Below are positions 48,901-60,974 of a stretch of 64,000 bases of DNA, in pieces. The DNA comes from Phallusia mammillata. Its lineage: Eukaryota > Chordata > Ascidiacea > Phlebobranchia > Ascidiidae. The translations under genes were made by a program, and so were the position numbers. Each line of letters begins with the position of its first letter. The stretch's first letter is position 1. Location of the stretch: NCBI GenBank assembly GCA_003260075.1, contig QLIY01000371.1, positions 1 to 64,000 of the forward strand, in the 5' to 3' direction. Under the pieces are notes generated by a model. The model saw only the letters and a program-made list of their open reading frames with translations. It was not told the DNA's origin and made no database searches.

Positions 48901-50063
48901 GTTTGCGATGAAAGACTTGTCCCTTCTGTGTGAAGGACTTTACAATGTAGTTGAGTTTGCTACACACATTTTTGGTAGGGGGGAACAGGTCTTTCTGGGT
49001 TACTTATAAGGAGCAACGAGGATCCAAAGTTACTTTTAGGGGGACATGGTGCATGGAAGGTTGACAACCACTGGGCTAGAGTTATAAATCACCCCAGTAG
49101 ATGCAATCGTACGTTTGTAGCACACCCCCCAACAACCCCACCTAACGGTTGCACCCCCAAACCTACTCAGGGGGGGGGGTGGCAGAAGAGACTCTATAAA
49201 GGTTTTTAAATTTAGGCTACTTGCACCAATGATTTTGCCAGTTCTAACAAATATCCAGAAAGCGTTGGGATAAACTTCACAGGACAGAAACGTTGACGAG
49301 ATCCAATCCAGGTATAAACAGTTACCAAGTACATAAATGCGCATTGGATTTGGGTATCGAATAAATAATTGATGAGGTATTAATAATAGTTCAGCTATTA
49401 GAAGGGCGCTGTAAATCAACCGACGGATTGTAACAAAATGTTGAACTAAAATCGATTCGTCCGATGCTTTCGAAATGTTCGCGTTTTTTCCTTGGTGATG
49501 TTTGTTTTAACTGTTATTTAATAAGGCTTGCGTTNCCGAGTATTTGATCCCGGTGTAAAAAAACCTGGAGTGTTTGAAAAGGCTGGAAATTCTCCCTCTA
49601 TTCAAAATAAAACCCCCCCCCCTACCCCAAATCTTTATGTAGCTCCACCTAACGGTTGCACCCCCAAACATACTCACAGTTCATGTCTTGCATCCCTGAG
49701 ATTCCGATGCAATGAAATCTTCTCACTGACGAACTGATTTACTGCAAACGTTTGGATGCTGTCCTCCATCTTCCTCTGGTCCCAATCATTCAAGTTGAGG
49801 AGCCTCACCGCGCTCCCTCCCTCCCCTGGACCGCTAGGGTCAAGGTCGTTGGGTCGGGGTAAAGCCGGGGCTTCCATGGCCCTGTAGTGAGCGTCAATCA
49901 CAACATTGCGTTGCCCGAAGTCTTCTGCACGCTCATCCACCGTTTTGAACGCCCCCTGCTGGTCGGAAGTGAGGTGGAGATAGACGGTTGTCGTGACAAC
50001 CACACACGCTACGAAGAATGTCAAACGCGCGAGACGCGATCTTCGTAATTTCACAGAAATCAT
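37631..50063 (-). CDS. Polypeptide N-acetylgalactosaminyltransferase, gene A
   Basis: Ten exons: 49678-50063 (ATG), 47174-47346, 46094-46213, 44955-45090, 42338-42575, 41198-41374, 40511-40642, 39935-40045, 38509-38661, 37631-37759 (TGA). They total 1755 nt, in frame, giving 584 aa. It is type II membrane: basic start ([10 protein letters not shown]), TM about residues 13-30, stem, then the GT27 domain with [35 protein letters not shown], DxH in FLDCHCE (about 234-236), [17 protein letters not shown] (341-351) and MCGG. A C-terminal ricin-type lectin follows ([35 protein letters not shown]). The predicted role is mucin-type O-glycosylation initiation in the Golgi. Exons 2-5 have exactly the lengths of gene B (173, 120, 136, 238) and all intron phases agree, so the two are duplicates. 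The [12 protein letters not shown] stretch recalls GALNT5, but subtype is unassigned. Confidence 0.95.
39280..39356. repeat. Poly-G run, 77 bases
   Basis: A pure G run inside a GALNT A intron between lectin exons. Confidence 0.9.
40297..40387 (-). pseudogene. Partial second copy of GALNT A exon 7
   Basis: The 3' part of exon 40511-40642 ([20 protein letters not shown]) with its donor and following intron is repeated before a G run. A few base differences separate it from the main copy. It has no acceptor, so it is probably a haplotype remnant. Confidence 0.75.
40850..41062 (+). repeat. tRNA-derived SINE, copy 4
   Basis: Box A-like CAGCTGGTAGAGCGCGAG and B box GGGTTCGAATCCC near 40950 are followed by 'ctagatttttctagcc', 'atatgggaatgcttggga' and 'aatgggcctggcg'. 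A G run near 40898 replaces the start of the tRNA-like head. It lies in a GALNT A intron. Confidence 0.75.
41537..41686. mobile_element. MITE copy, GAGTTGTAA/CCCGAA family
   Basis: The left end AGAGTTGTAAGTCGGGCC faces GGCCCGTTAACAACTTTG on the right. The interior has 'tcgggttcgggtcggg'. It is a shorter relative of 20339-21089. Confidence 0.6.
42861..42941. repeat. Poly-G run, 81 bases
   Basis: The longest homopolymer in the window, in a GALNT A intron. It is followed by part of a CAGTGGTTCCCAACC-family repeat. Confidence 0.9.
46264..46738. mobile_element. hAT-like repeat, CAGTGGTACTCAAC family
   Basis: The left end CAGTGGTACTCAACTGG and right end CTGAGAATCACTT are loosely inverted. They are flanked by ATCTAGAC (46256-46263) and GTCTAGAC (46739-46746), 7 of 8. 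The left part is repeated around a G run at about 46319. A relative lies at about 32295-32634. Confidence 0.6.
47365..47757 (-). repeat. Repeated fragments of a GALNT A exon start, split by a MITE
   Basis: About 35 bases covering the GALNT A exon 2 acceptor and its first codons (CRQRAP) recur at about 47365-47396 and again at 47716-47753. A GAGTTGTAA-family MITE (about 47397-47702) lies between these two. No G or C run is involved here, unlike the other duplications. Confidence 0.65.
47773..48167. mobile_element. hAT MITE, CAGGGGTTCCCAAAC family
   Basis: Ends CAGGGGTTCCCAAAC and GTTTGGGAACCACTG, flanked by GATTAGAA (47765-47772) and GATCAGAA (48168-48175), 7 of 8. The interior has 'cgtggcccaccacgtgctgc', which is repeated around a G run near 47853. 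Confidence 0.8.
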
Positions 50064-52089
50064 ATCGCTACAGCGAAAACGAGTGTCTACAAAATGATAG
50101 TGACCTCACAATTGCAGGATTCCATCTGATTTTTATCATGAAATCTGGAAAGTAAAATTGAGAAAATTAATTTCGAGAAACAACAAAGAAATTTATCAGT
50201 TGAGTTTTTGAAATTTCTGTTCTCAAATATACTCAACTCTGAAAATCTGACAATTTAAACATAACTAAACATAAATTTTCCGGCAAACATCGAGAAATTG
50301 TGAATATTTAACATAAAACTGCCATTCTGCTATCTTGGACCGACTGTTACTGTTACTCCAAAGCTTTGTTTTAACAAATCCAACCCATTTTTTTCTGTAT
50401 GTGGTCTTAAACCTTCTTCGAGCAGAGGAGAAATGAAGTTTTGAAAGCCCTGTGACAGAACGACACGATATTTGAAAAATTGCTGCGGAATTTGTCGCTC
50501 CACCGAGTATTTGATCCAGGTGTAAGAAACCTGGAGTGCTTGAAAAGGTTGGAAATTCTCCCTCTATTCAAAATAAATCCCCCCCCCCTTACTGTTACTC
50601 CAAAGCTTTGTTTTAACAAATCCAACCCATTTTTTTTCTGTATGTGGTCTTAAACCTTCTGCGAGCGGAGGAGAAACGTTTCAACAATTGAAGTTTTGAA
50701 ACAAACGCCCAGTGACAGAACGACACGATATTTGAAAAATTGCTGCGGAATTTGTCGCTCCACCGAGTATTTGATCCCGGTGTAAAAAAACCTGGAGTGT
50801 TTGAAAAGGCTGGAAATTCTCCCTCTATTCAAAATAAAATCGAGGGATTTGTAAAAAATTGTCGGTCACAAGTAACTGATGTAATAGATCACGTGATGTC
50901 ACAGTCCAGCTAACACGGGCTATACTGATGTGAAAAATGTTTTGTAATTTTATTTCTAAGATGATTTTATTGGCGCCCGATATTGTGATCAAATTTACGC
51001 GGAAATGAGAGTTCACGCAGCTTATGCCTAATCACGATGATGTTTCATATGACATTGTATTCGAACAGCGATGATTGCTAATCACCACGCTAATCTCGTT
51101 GCTATTCATCCAGAAGGATTACAATTACCGCGAAAATATATTTTACTTTCGCCAGAAACTGTGCGGAATAATTTGCCACAAACAGTTGCAATGTTCGGAG
51201 TTACACAATCTTCGCGTCATTGAGGGAACAGAGGTAATCTGCGCAGCTTCACGTATGACGCCAATTATCAGCGGATCAGGTTAAATCCCTTATGTAGCCA
51301 GGCAGGATTTTCAATTACTCGCTTTAACGAACCCAGGGAATCAATTTTTGTGCAAAGAACTGGAAAGAGAATTGATTAGCTTCAGGGTTGTCGATATTTT
51401 GAAACTGGTGTTGACCAATCACAGTGGCTTATTGCCCTGCTTTTTAACCAGGTTTGTCACGTGATCCAAACTTCATGATGAACCGCGCTAAATGGTGAAA
51501 CGTAGCAAGGGAAGTTAATCTCGGAACACGGTTCATGGCTGTGTCGCAAAAATCAAACCAATACTCGAGTGTGAATTACTTTCAACAAAAATAACAGTCT
51601 AAAAACCGCTAACAAATGTTTGAATTTTTTCTGCTAAAATTAAAACCAGTGTACAGACTTTGAGGTTAGGCTGTTTTAACCAGATTTTCGTAAAACATGT
51701 TTCAGATTCCTGCATTCTCAGAAAAAAATGTCAAGATTTAAAAAGTTGAGTCGATTAAAATCTGCAGCACACGTCATTTAATCTCCTCCTAACATTCGCA
51801 ATCTATTTCTGACAACTTTAAACGAGCTTTGACACAGTTATATGGTGGAAACACGTCTACAAACCCGCTTAAGCGAGTATGTACGACCCATCTATCTTTG
51901 CTGAAATATTGGACACTACAAATTTAGCCACTGCCCAATAACACGTGGCACATTAATACCACCCACCAGATTAAACCGGCTAAATATATCTGCATTTCCG
52001 ACTGTTTATCTCAAACTGAAAACATTTTACCCTGCAGCCATTATAAGCAGAGCAGTAATTATTTGAGGGATAAAAAACTGCCACATATC

Positions 52090-52417
52090 CAGTGGTGGGA
52101 TTCAATTTTTTTGTCAGCCGGTTCTATCACAAAAGTCATATTTTTCAGCCGATTCTTTGACAAAAGTCATGTTTTTAGTCGGCTCTGTTACAAAGCGGTT
52201 CTATCACAAAAGTCATATTTTTCAGCCGGTTCTGCTACAAAAAGTCAATTTTGAGACAGTAACCAGTAATGCTAACCGGTTCGCTGATCTCATAAAATTT
52301 CAGACGGTTCTATAGAACCGGTACAGTAACCAGTAATGCTAACCGGTTCGCTGATCTCATAAAATTTCGTGAGACGCTTCTATAGAACCGGTGCGAACCG
52401 GCTGAATCCCACCGCTG
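52090..52417. mobile_element. hAT-type MITE, AGTGGTGGGATTC family, best copy
   Basis: Ends CAGTGGTGGGATTCAA and CTGAATCCCACCGCTG with a perfect 8-bp duplication CACATATC (52082-52089 and 52418-52425). Internal 'ggttctatcacaaaagtcat' and 'agtaaccagtaatgctaacc' words are themselves repeated. The right end and flank are repeated after a C run near 52450. Confidence 0.85.
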
Positions 52418-52972
52418 CACATATCATGTAAGCTTCATCTATCAAACGCGCCCCCCCCCCACGGTTCTATAGAACCGGTGCGAACCGGCTGAATCCCACC
52501 ACTGCACATATCATGTAAGCTTCATCTATCAAACGCACAACTCCAGTCAGTTTACCTTCGTCAGCACATAATCAATGTTAGTGGTTGCGTTCCAAGCGAT
52601 CGCTGTAGCCGGAGGCATTGCATTGCGCTCATGCGCTTATTAACACGGCTCTCATCACGTACAGCATGAAATGTCTGCGTCCATATTTTGCACGTAGTTG
52701 GGCATGCACAGTAAATTCCCAGTACAACGTCGCGACATATCACTATGACGTCATACAGGCGTTTGTCGGGGTCACGCGTGAAGGGACGTGAACTTTCTTG
52801 ACGGTTCAGGATGCGAAATAACCGCAACCGGATTTAAACACACGACTTACAGACAATTGCGATCATAGAAGCTCGGTGAAGGTTTCGTTTAAACACCATG
52901 GACTAATATATAAGCTATTGCTGCCAGGCATAATATCAAGTTTATAGGGCTAGCAAATGTATTTTTAGCGAC

Positions 52973-53005
52973 GTTTCGACGTCCTATACAGGTCGTCTTC
53001 ATCAG
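52973..53005 (-). other. Hammerhead-like core in a dispersed repeat, second copy
   Basis: Same box, arms, loop and GAAAC with the same 21-base spacing as 27615-27647, inside a second copy of the 'gcctggcagcaatagctta' repeat. Confidence 0.3.
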
Positions 53006-53713
53006 GGTAAATAACACTGAATGCGCGTAGTACACGAACAAACTGCGAAATATTGACACAAATTCACCTTACAGACAGTTACAATTACAGCAATGCGGAA
53101 AAGAACTCATTTAATTAAACACCATTGACGAAACCATCAACCTTTGCTACATGAGTTTCAGTCATGAATTTTTTGGTGTCAATGGTTGTTGTGATGCAAA
53201 ATATATGTGGTGTTCATCCGGTTAATTGTACTTCACTATTCAACCTTTAGCACTGGTTTTAATGCATTAATTTCACAGTTCATCGCACAAAGCTCGTTGC
53301 AAACCCGCAGTAAAAAAGTAGACCACGTGACCAAACGTCACTCGACAAAGGTTAAAATGTTTGCGCGATAAGTGCAGGCCCTCATAGATTATTTATAGCC
53401 GTGGGAATAGTTGAAACCACACAGCTGAAGTAACTAACAAACCACTGAAGGAAGTATGTTGAATAGCTTCGTCAGTTTGGCACAATAAGCTCGACCATCC
53501 GCAACTTTAACCTGTCTTATCACGCTATAACGGGTTGCAAGGTTGGCTGCAGTAACTGAGTTTGAATTCAACGTACACAGGTCAGCATAGAACAAAACTT
53601 GTTGGTAATGAAACTGCATACTGTCTATTTATAAAGGTCCAACAATCGAAACATCACAATCTAAGTTATAATACAATAAGTGATGTCTTGTTACCGCACA
53701 ACGACTTCCGTCT

Positions 53714-53740
53714 AACGCATTCAACGCATTCAACGCATTC
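53714..53740. repeat. 9-bp tandem repeat, three units
   Basis: Three perfect units of AACGCATTC. Confidence 0.85.
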
Positions 53741-56700
53741 ACTAATTACAAACAAAATTTCTACCGGGTTGTTTACAGTAACACGTTTGCCGATTTGGAC
53801 CATCAATGATTACTTTTGTCACAAGGAATAACTTCTCCTGCCTACCACAATCTACACAAATTAGTTGACACGTTTCAGGCTACATTGTGGGGTTGATATA
53901 CCCTTTTTAAATGTTTTTGATTAGTCTAATTGAAGGTTTTCGGCTGGGCCAGTACCAGTAGCAAACACCAACTTAATAAGACTACACGTTTGCTGGACCA
54001 AGCAACAACATACACTTGATTGACCCAAAAACTCTTTCCACTGCAGTTATTTTCACTTTTAGTAAACAGTCACAAGCTTTATCCGCCCAGCCTACCACAA
54101 CTGTTGTAATACCGGCACAATACCACTGTTACCAATTTACAGCCGTTTTCCTGCTTCATACATTCAGTCAGCAAACAACAAATCGTATTCTGTCTGGGTA
54201 TCAACTACGCTCATGACGTTTTCATTCCGACACGCTTCACTTAACAACGAATTCTTTTTTCGCAGTTTTTAATTTATAGAAATCAAAAAATATCAAAAAA
54301 ATATTTGTTTATTGCACATTTTGCATGATAAACAAATAAAGTAGGACTTCTTGAATGTTTTAAAATAAATCCATTATGCAGACGGTTAAAACAACGTAAA
54401 ACAAATATATCGGAAGTCTTCTGTAAAGAGAAGTTATTCTGTTGAAATGTGCAGTAATTAAATTTATTTTTTATAAACATGCAATTTTGTTGTAAAGCCC
54501 CCCCCCCTTCTGTAAAGAGAAGTTATTCTGTTGAAATGTGCAGTAATTAAATTTAATTATTATAAACATGCAATTTTGTTCTAAACAGAAAACTTTTTAG
54601 CGATGTATTTGTTTTTAAAATAAAATTGATGACTCAATGTGAACATAAATTCACAATGATCCATTAAGGAAACGAAATCTTCACAACGGTTTGCTGCAAA
54701 TTGCTTCACATTTAATTTGCCACGAGCCAGTGAATATGGGTACGTGTGAATCGGTGACATCCCTTCGGTCTGGGCTGGAATTGATCAACTTGTGGTAATA
54801 TACCGTAAAGTTTTATTTGCATTTATTAGTTGTCCAGGGCCCCCCCCCCCCACGAGCCAGTGAATATGGGTACGTGTGAATCGGTGACATCCCTTCGTTC
54901 TGGGCTGGAATTGATCAACTTGTGGTAAAATACCTTAAAGTTTTGTTTGCATTTATTAGTTGTCCAGGAATTGCAAAAAGATAAAGTAAGTGTGAGTTTG
55001 TACCCACTTGGGCAGTTTTAAATATTGTAATATTTTGTTTCGTGAATTTATGCTGTATTTAAATGCCAAAAAATGCACCAGCTTTTTTCATTTCTTTTTG
55101 TTTTTTTCTGGGGCCAAATTAAAACACAATTTGATTTTGTGCTATTGTTTGTCAAAGATTAGTTATAAATTTTATCAGTACCTTTTCAAGCTGATTATAA
55201 AATACATTGTATAGGTGTCAAGATATTTGTTTGTGTATTTTGTGTAAGTAACACACATTCACAAGTTTTGCTTCTAAATCTTTGCAGAACCAGTTGATTA
55301 GAACCTTTATAACATTTGTGACCAAACTTATAGTCAATGTATAAAGTGTGTGGTACATATGTGCAGTAACGGTGAGTTACCTAAATGTACTTGGTATTAG
55401 TTGCAACAACACAAAAAATAAGCAAATTGTTGATGAGCACAAGCACAAGCCAATAAGTGGAATAACACCACATTGCTGGAAGCAGTAAACATTTTTCGTA
55501 ATTGTTTTAAATATGAATAAATGTTTCTAATGTTTATTTCAATCCTACATCCAGCCTGAAAAGCCCTAACAGCCTGCATTTTTTTGATTCTGTAACATGA
55601 AATAAAAAGTCAAACAGTATTCGAACCCGAAAATTTTGAAGTTTGAAATATCACCACAAGCGATACACTTTGGCACTCAGTTGTGTGAAAAGTGCCAATG
55701 AACTACACTTAACTGTTAAACTGTTCTTTAAAAAATCAACAAACAATTTTTGGCTGCAAAAAATAAATTTGACATCATTTCATTCGTTTCTAATACCAAC
55801 CCAACTAAGTATTTGAAAGAAAATCAATGTTGCCTCCAGCGGAAAAATGCTGTGATATTTCGCTGCTTATAAGCATAGATCGACTTGTTTGATAGATTAT
55901 GACTGGGAAAATAATTGTTTCAGGATGTATGATTTCTGTGTAAGGTCTTAAGTTGCTTCATAAAACCTTGGCCAAACATATACGAACATGGGCTGTATGA
56001 TATATCTTGCAAATCTTGTGAATTAAAACCTAATACCATTATGACCAGAAATTTAATCCAATGGACAGTTATAATTGTGCATGTGTGTGATTATTAGGAA
56101 AATCAAAATGGTTGTCAAACATATGAATATTCAACATGTTTGGTTACCGATCTTCGCTGTTTTGCATGATATGTTCTGTTTTGGTTGTTGATGTGAGGGA
56201 AAATACGTTGTGTGCCAAAAAATGTTGTCAGGTCATATTTAAATGACCTTACATTGGTTGGCTTTGTATGTAAAACAAGAATTGTGTATAAATTGCAGAA
56301 GGTTATACTGTAGTAGTAAACTTCTGATCAACTAAATATAGCAGGTGTATTTGTATTGTACTAATATCTCTCAATAAGGTTGCAGGGCCACTAATTTACT
56401 TAACACAGCAAGGTATTGTGTGAAAGCTGGTTATTGAAAAATTTGCATTTTATGTATTGTTTCTATTAAATATTCCGTTTTGCATTGAATGTTGAAATGG
56501 TTCAAGCTGTTGTGCATTGTAACAAACACTACGAGTCCATGATATGAAAAGGTTTTGTTAGATTTGATGCAATACAGCATTTGTTTATTGTGTAGCAGTT
56601 AACAGTGTGCATTGTAGTGTTTACTGTACAAATAACTGCCATAAGTGACTGTGTTTTAATGTCACTGGGTGATTAGCGTTGTCAATTTAATTAGCATTAC

Positions 56701-57264
56701 CTGTGGTTTCAATGTGGTTTTAATTGATTATAGAAAAAAAGTTCAACATGAATGGACAGCATGACATATTGACCTGATTAGAATTGCTTTTAATATTCTG
56801 CCAACCAAGCAAGTTTACCTTACAATGCTTCACCCCTTTACACATTGCACACTTCTGTGTACAGGAAGTTAACATAGCTTCCTGGCGATACGTTGCTCTA
56901 CGTCACCAACATATTGTTGTTGTACATTTTCTGGCTATATTCACATCCAAACAGCTTGTTCCTAACACAAGTTTGCTGTTCAATGTTGTTTCATGCACAC
57001 AGACTAAATTTTGCAACTGTTAAAGTGTCTAAAAAATTACAAACAAATTTGGGAATTTGGACAATGTGGTTCAACTTTTGGGTAGTCATGTCACATAGAT
57101 TTCATAGCAGTTAACTGCCATACCCACATATGGTGTTGTTATGTGGTTCATCTATTCTACTATGAATGCATTAAACTATCAATTAATATTTTCCTTTAAG
57201 ATATTAAATGCAACTAGATAGTAAAGGCAATGAAGGATATATTTTTGTGAGAAAATAGTTTTGT

Positions 57265-57265
<1 letters not shown>

Positions 57266-57326
<61 letters not shown>
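57266..57326. repeat. Poly-C run, 61 bases, just upstream of the WIPF start
   Basis: It ends 12 bases before the ATG at 57339, so the 5' UTR and any acceptor of this exon are lost in it. Confidence 0.9.
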
Positions 57327-57329
<3 letters not shown>

Positions 57330-57338
57330 TGAAACAAG

Positions 57339-60300
57339 ATGCCGCCACCGCCGCCGCCACCGCCTGTTGCCCAATCTGCACCTCCAGCATTATCTAAAAC
57401 TGCAGCGAAGGGCAGGGGCGCTTTGCTGAGTGACATTAACAAGTTTAAGGGGGCGAAGTTAAAGAAAGTTGAAACCAATGACAGAAGTGCACCGGTAGTA
57501 GCAAGTAAGTTACTTCAGTAAAGTAAAAAATGGTTTTGTTTGTTGTATTTTCGAGTAGTCATCCAACTGTTATGACTTTATACATAAAAAATCAGTGTTT
57601 CCCAACCTTTACTGGCATTTTCCTCACTTAACAATTTTAAACATTCTCACTCTTTCCCAATATACTGAATAGTAGATGCTAAACCACACAAAGATTGAGA
57701 ACCACAATACATGATGTAATGGCAAAAAATGGGTTCTCATAAGTTTTTACTTTACTTTGCCATGACAACAGAGCCAAAAGGAGGAGGAGGTGGAGGAGGA
57801 GGTGGTGGAGGAGGAGGTGGAGGAGGAATGGGAGGACTTTTTGCTGGAGGAGTTCCAAGGCTTCGGAAACCTTCTCCAGGTAAAGCTGATTTTTCTGCAT
57901 TCTGCAACATAGCACTTCATGTTTCTTTTGTGTCATGATGATATCTAGACCCTGTGTGAGTGTGTGAAAACATTACAGCTTTTCGCTTGCTAAAAAAGTT
58001 ATTGCAGCTTGACCACATATGTATGTGTGCGTTTAATTTACCTTATTAAATAGGAGGTGGCAGCGGCGGCGGTGGTTCTGCACCGATGCTTCCACCAGGA
58101 AGAAACTCTTCTCAAGGAAGTGGAGGTTCTATGAGAGGTGCTCCCCAGGGTTTGCCATCAGCATTCGGACAGCGTAATCGACCCCCTCCTCCATCTCGTA
58201 ATGAACAGCCTCGGTTTGGAGGACAAAGCAGTCCTCGACCTGGTAGTATGGGAGGAGGACCACGATTTCCACCTCCACCATCAGCAGCTGCTCCGCCCCC
58301 TCCACCAAGTCATAGCAGTAAACCTGACACAATCGGACGCTCGTCAGGGAGAAACTTTCCCCCTCCACCGAGGAACTCAGCCCCAGGTCCGAGGCCGGGA
58401 CTCCCGATGTCAAATCGTGCTCCTCCTAATCTCCCACCATCTAGGAACAGCGGAGGACCACCACCCCCGTCACGCAACAGTGGCGCTCCGATGCCTCCTC
58501 CGTCTCGGAACTCTGCCGGCCCAAGACCTCCCCCTCCGTCACGAAACAGCTCAGGGCCCCCACCCCCTCAGACCCCCCAATCTCGACAGCGAGGTCCACC
58601 GCCCCCTTCGAGGGGTAATAGCGGGCCTCCTCCTCCCCCACCAGGCAGAACCAACCTTCCACCACCACCACCTGGACAACATCCTAGCTCACCCAATCGA
58701 ATGTCCAACAACTTACCCCCGCCACCCCCTCCATCACGCGAGGGGGGGTCACGCCGCACATCATCTATTCATGGCTCCGCCCCGCCGCCGCCCCCTACGT
58801 CATCCATACCGTCGCGAGGATCAGTTCGTGGGTCAAACCGAGCACCACCTTCCATGAATGGGCCATCAGCAGACAGGTAAAGCATCAGCCTTGTGATGTC
58901 GGTTTTCTGTTTGTTGTTTGTCAGCTTGGTTTGGTAAATTATTTAGACCTTATAATTTGTGGTTTCATTCCGTCCGAGTAATCGATTTTGAAGCTGCTTT
59001 GAAAGGTGCCTTGATTTTTTCTTTTCAACTTATACAATTTATACTGTTACTTTAATATGTTTATCCCGGGCATCCAAGCTGAGTTGGTTCACATCTGAAC
59101 ATTGGTAGTTTCCACTGTTCCCCCTAACAACCTTTGTCAAGTAGATACGCCCCCCCGCCCCCCTCGTCGCTTCGTGGCTCTGGTTCACGAAGTTCCATGC
59201 ACGAGCGAACACTGCCGCCTCCTCCAATGCGAAATATGACAAATTCGCACCACAGTTTCGGCAGGTTAGACGTTTTTGGTGCTTCCATCTGCTCCTAGCA
59301 ACTCGAAGGTTGCTAAGCTTGCTGTGCTAACCACTCTGCTGCCATAAACACACCTAAGTCATCACATACTTTCACAGTTTATGGCAAAGTTATAATTTTC
59401 TTCCACACCTTAGAACTTCAAGACAATTTTGTTGAAATGGAATTGGTGGTAGTGTGGTGAAATTATAGTGGAACAAAATCCACATTACCAAAATAACACA
59501 ACAAATACTGGCATGCTACTGTTGTGGGTATACAAAAACATAGTTAGTGGTGTTTAATTTTGGTAAAAAGTTTTGCTAGTAATTAAAACAATCCCCTGGT
59601 GAATAATTATATTAAATGTATTGCTGATACAAAAATACTTGTTTGTTTAAGTTAATTTACATGTAGAAGCACGTTCAGTTGAAGCTGTTAGTTTTTGTAA
59701 TTTCGAATTAATGTCTCTACAAAGACAAGCTCACAATAAACAAAGTTTGGGCGTTTAAGACAAAACTTTTTAGGCCCACAAAAAGTTATTTTTTTCAACG
59801 TAATAAATTTACATGTGATATGAATTCTGGAATGACTTGCAGAATTTATGTGCGACAAACATCTATATGGAATCATTTATTAACTTACACCTAATGGCCT
59901 CCAATATACCATGTCTGCAAATGTGAATGTATTTTCTTAAAATGTTTTAGCACTGTTAGGTGTAGGATCTTATTTCATGGATAAAGGGGAAAAAATCTTT
60001 TCTTGGTATAAGTGATGCCATGTATTATTAGTAAAACCAGCTGCAGTCATTACAAACATTGCATCCAATTATTTGCTGTGGTTTTATGCCAATATTTCCG
60101 CATGATATGCAATGCATCATCACCAAACCCTTTTCATATCACTTGTTGTTTTATCTCATGTTAAGATTGTAATGATTTACTTCAACTGATGTCTTTGTTT
60201 GTTCCAACACTTAACGGATACCTGATAATTAGAACCAAATATTTGAGAAAGAAGAAAAATTTGCGACTAATTTCAGCTGTAACACATTGTAAGAAGTCAA

Positions 60301-60908
60301 CTTTTATGTTAGAGGTCATCGGACAAACACATGCTTTGTTACAAGTAAAAAAGAACATAAATGTGCAAAAATAATCAACACTTATTCCCAAAATTCAAAA
60401 GCATCTGGTTTTGTAGTCACTTCCACCAGTAATGGTTAAGATAGAGATGTGATCCCTAATCTATTTCCAGTCATCAACTTCGACTTTTAGTGCAATTAGC
60501 CCAAGCAGCATGAAACCAGTTTTGTTCAAACTGGAAATGCTTTGAATGGATTTTGAAGTGCTTGAGCTGTTGTATATTTTGTGTTTAATGTTGTGGTGCG
60601 ACGTTTTTATGACATGCATGAAGCTTTTCCAACTGTCTATCATGTTTGTGTGCCAGTGGAATCACAAGACAGTTAATTTCCAAAAAAGGAATATTTATTT
60701 CATGCATGCTTCGGTCAGTAAATCCTACAACAAGGACTTTGTTCCTTTTAATCACATTGCTTAGCATGATTATTCTATTGACTTGTTGAAAGTTTATTCT
60801 CTGACAAAACTATTTGCTGTGCTCATATTATGTTCAGATGTTGTGATTTTGATGAAAAATTCACTTATTTTCGAATCCATTTTACATTGATAAAAAAGTC
60901 GTGGTTTA

Positions 60909-60974
<66 letters not shown>

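Larger units (their letters stand above)
50064..57265. other. Long non-coding stretch between GALNT A and WIPF
   Basis: The start is the GALNT A 5' flank. Duplicated pairs around C runs occur at about 50340-50578 and 50589-50840, 54400-54496 and 54507-54600, and 54720-54837 and 54852-54975. A MITE (52090-52417), a hammerhead-like repeat (about 52900-53040) and a 9-bp tandem repeat (53714-53740) are listed separately. The AT-rich part from 55000 on may hold WIPF 5' exons or promoter, but I see no coding exon. Confidence 0.5.

Noticed and set aside
58129..58857. Long ORFs in other frames and on the minus strand over WIPF exon 3
   Set aside because: They are shadows of GC-rich proline codons; the + frame with PPPPSRNS repeats joins correctly to the neighbouring exons.
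59039..59242. Minus-strand ORF resembling an Ig domain end (NSGNYQCSDVN)
   Set aside because: The same DNA on the + strand is a well-bounded WIPF exon (59145-59264) with matching phase and proline-rich content.
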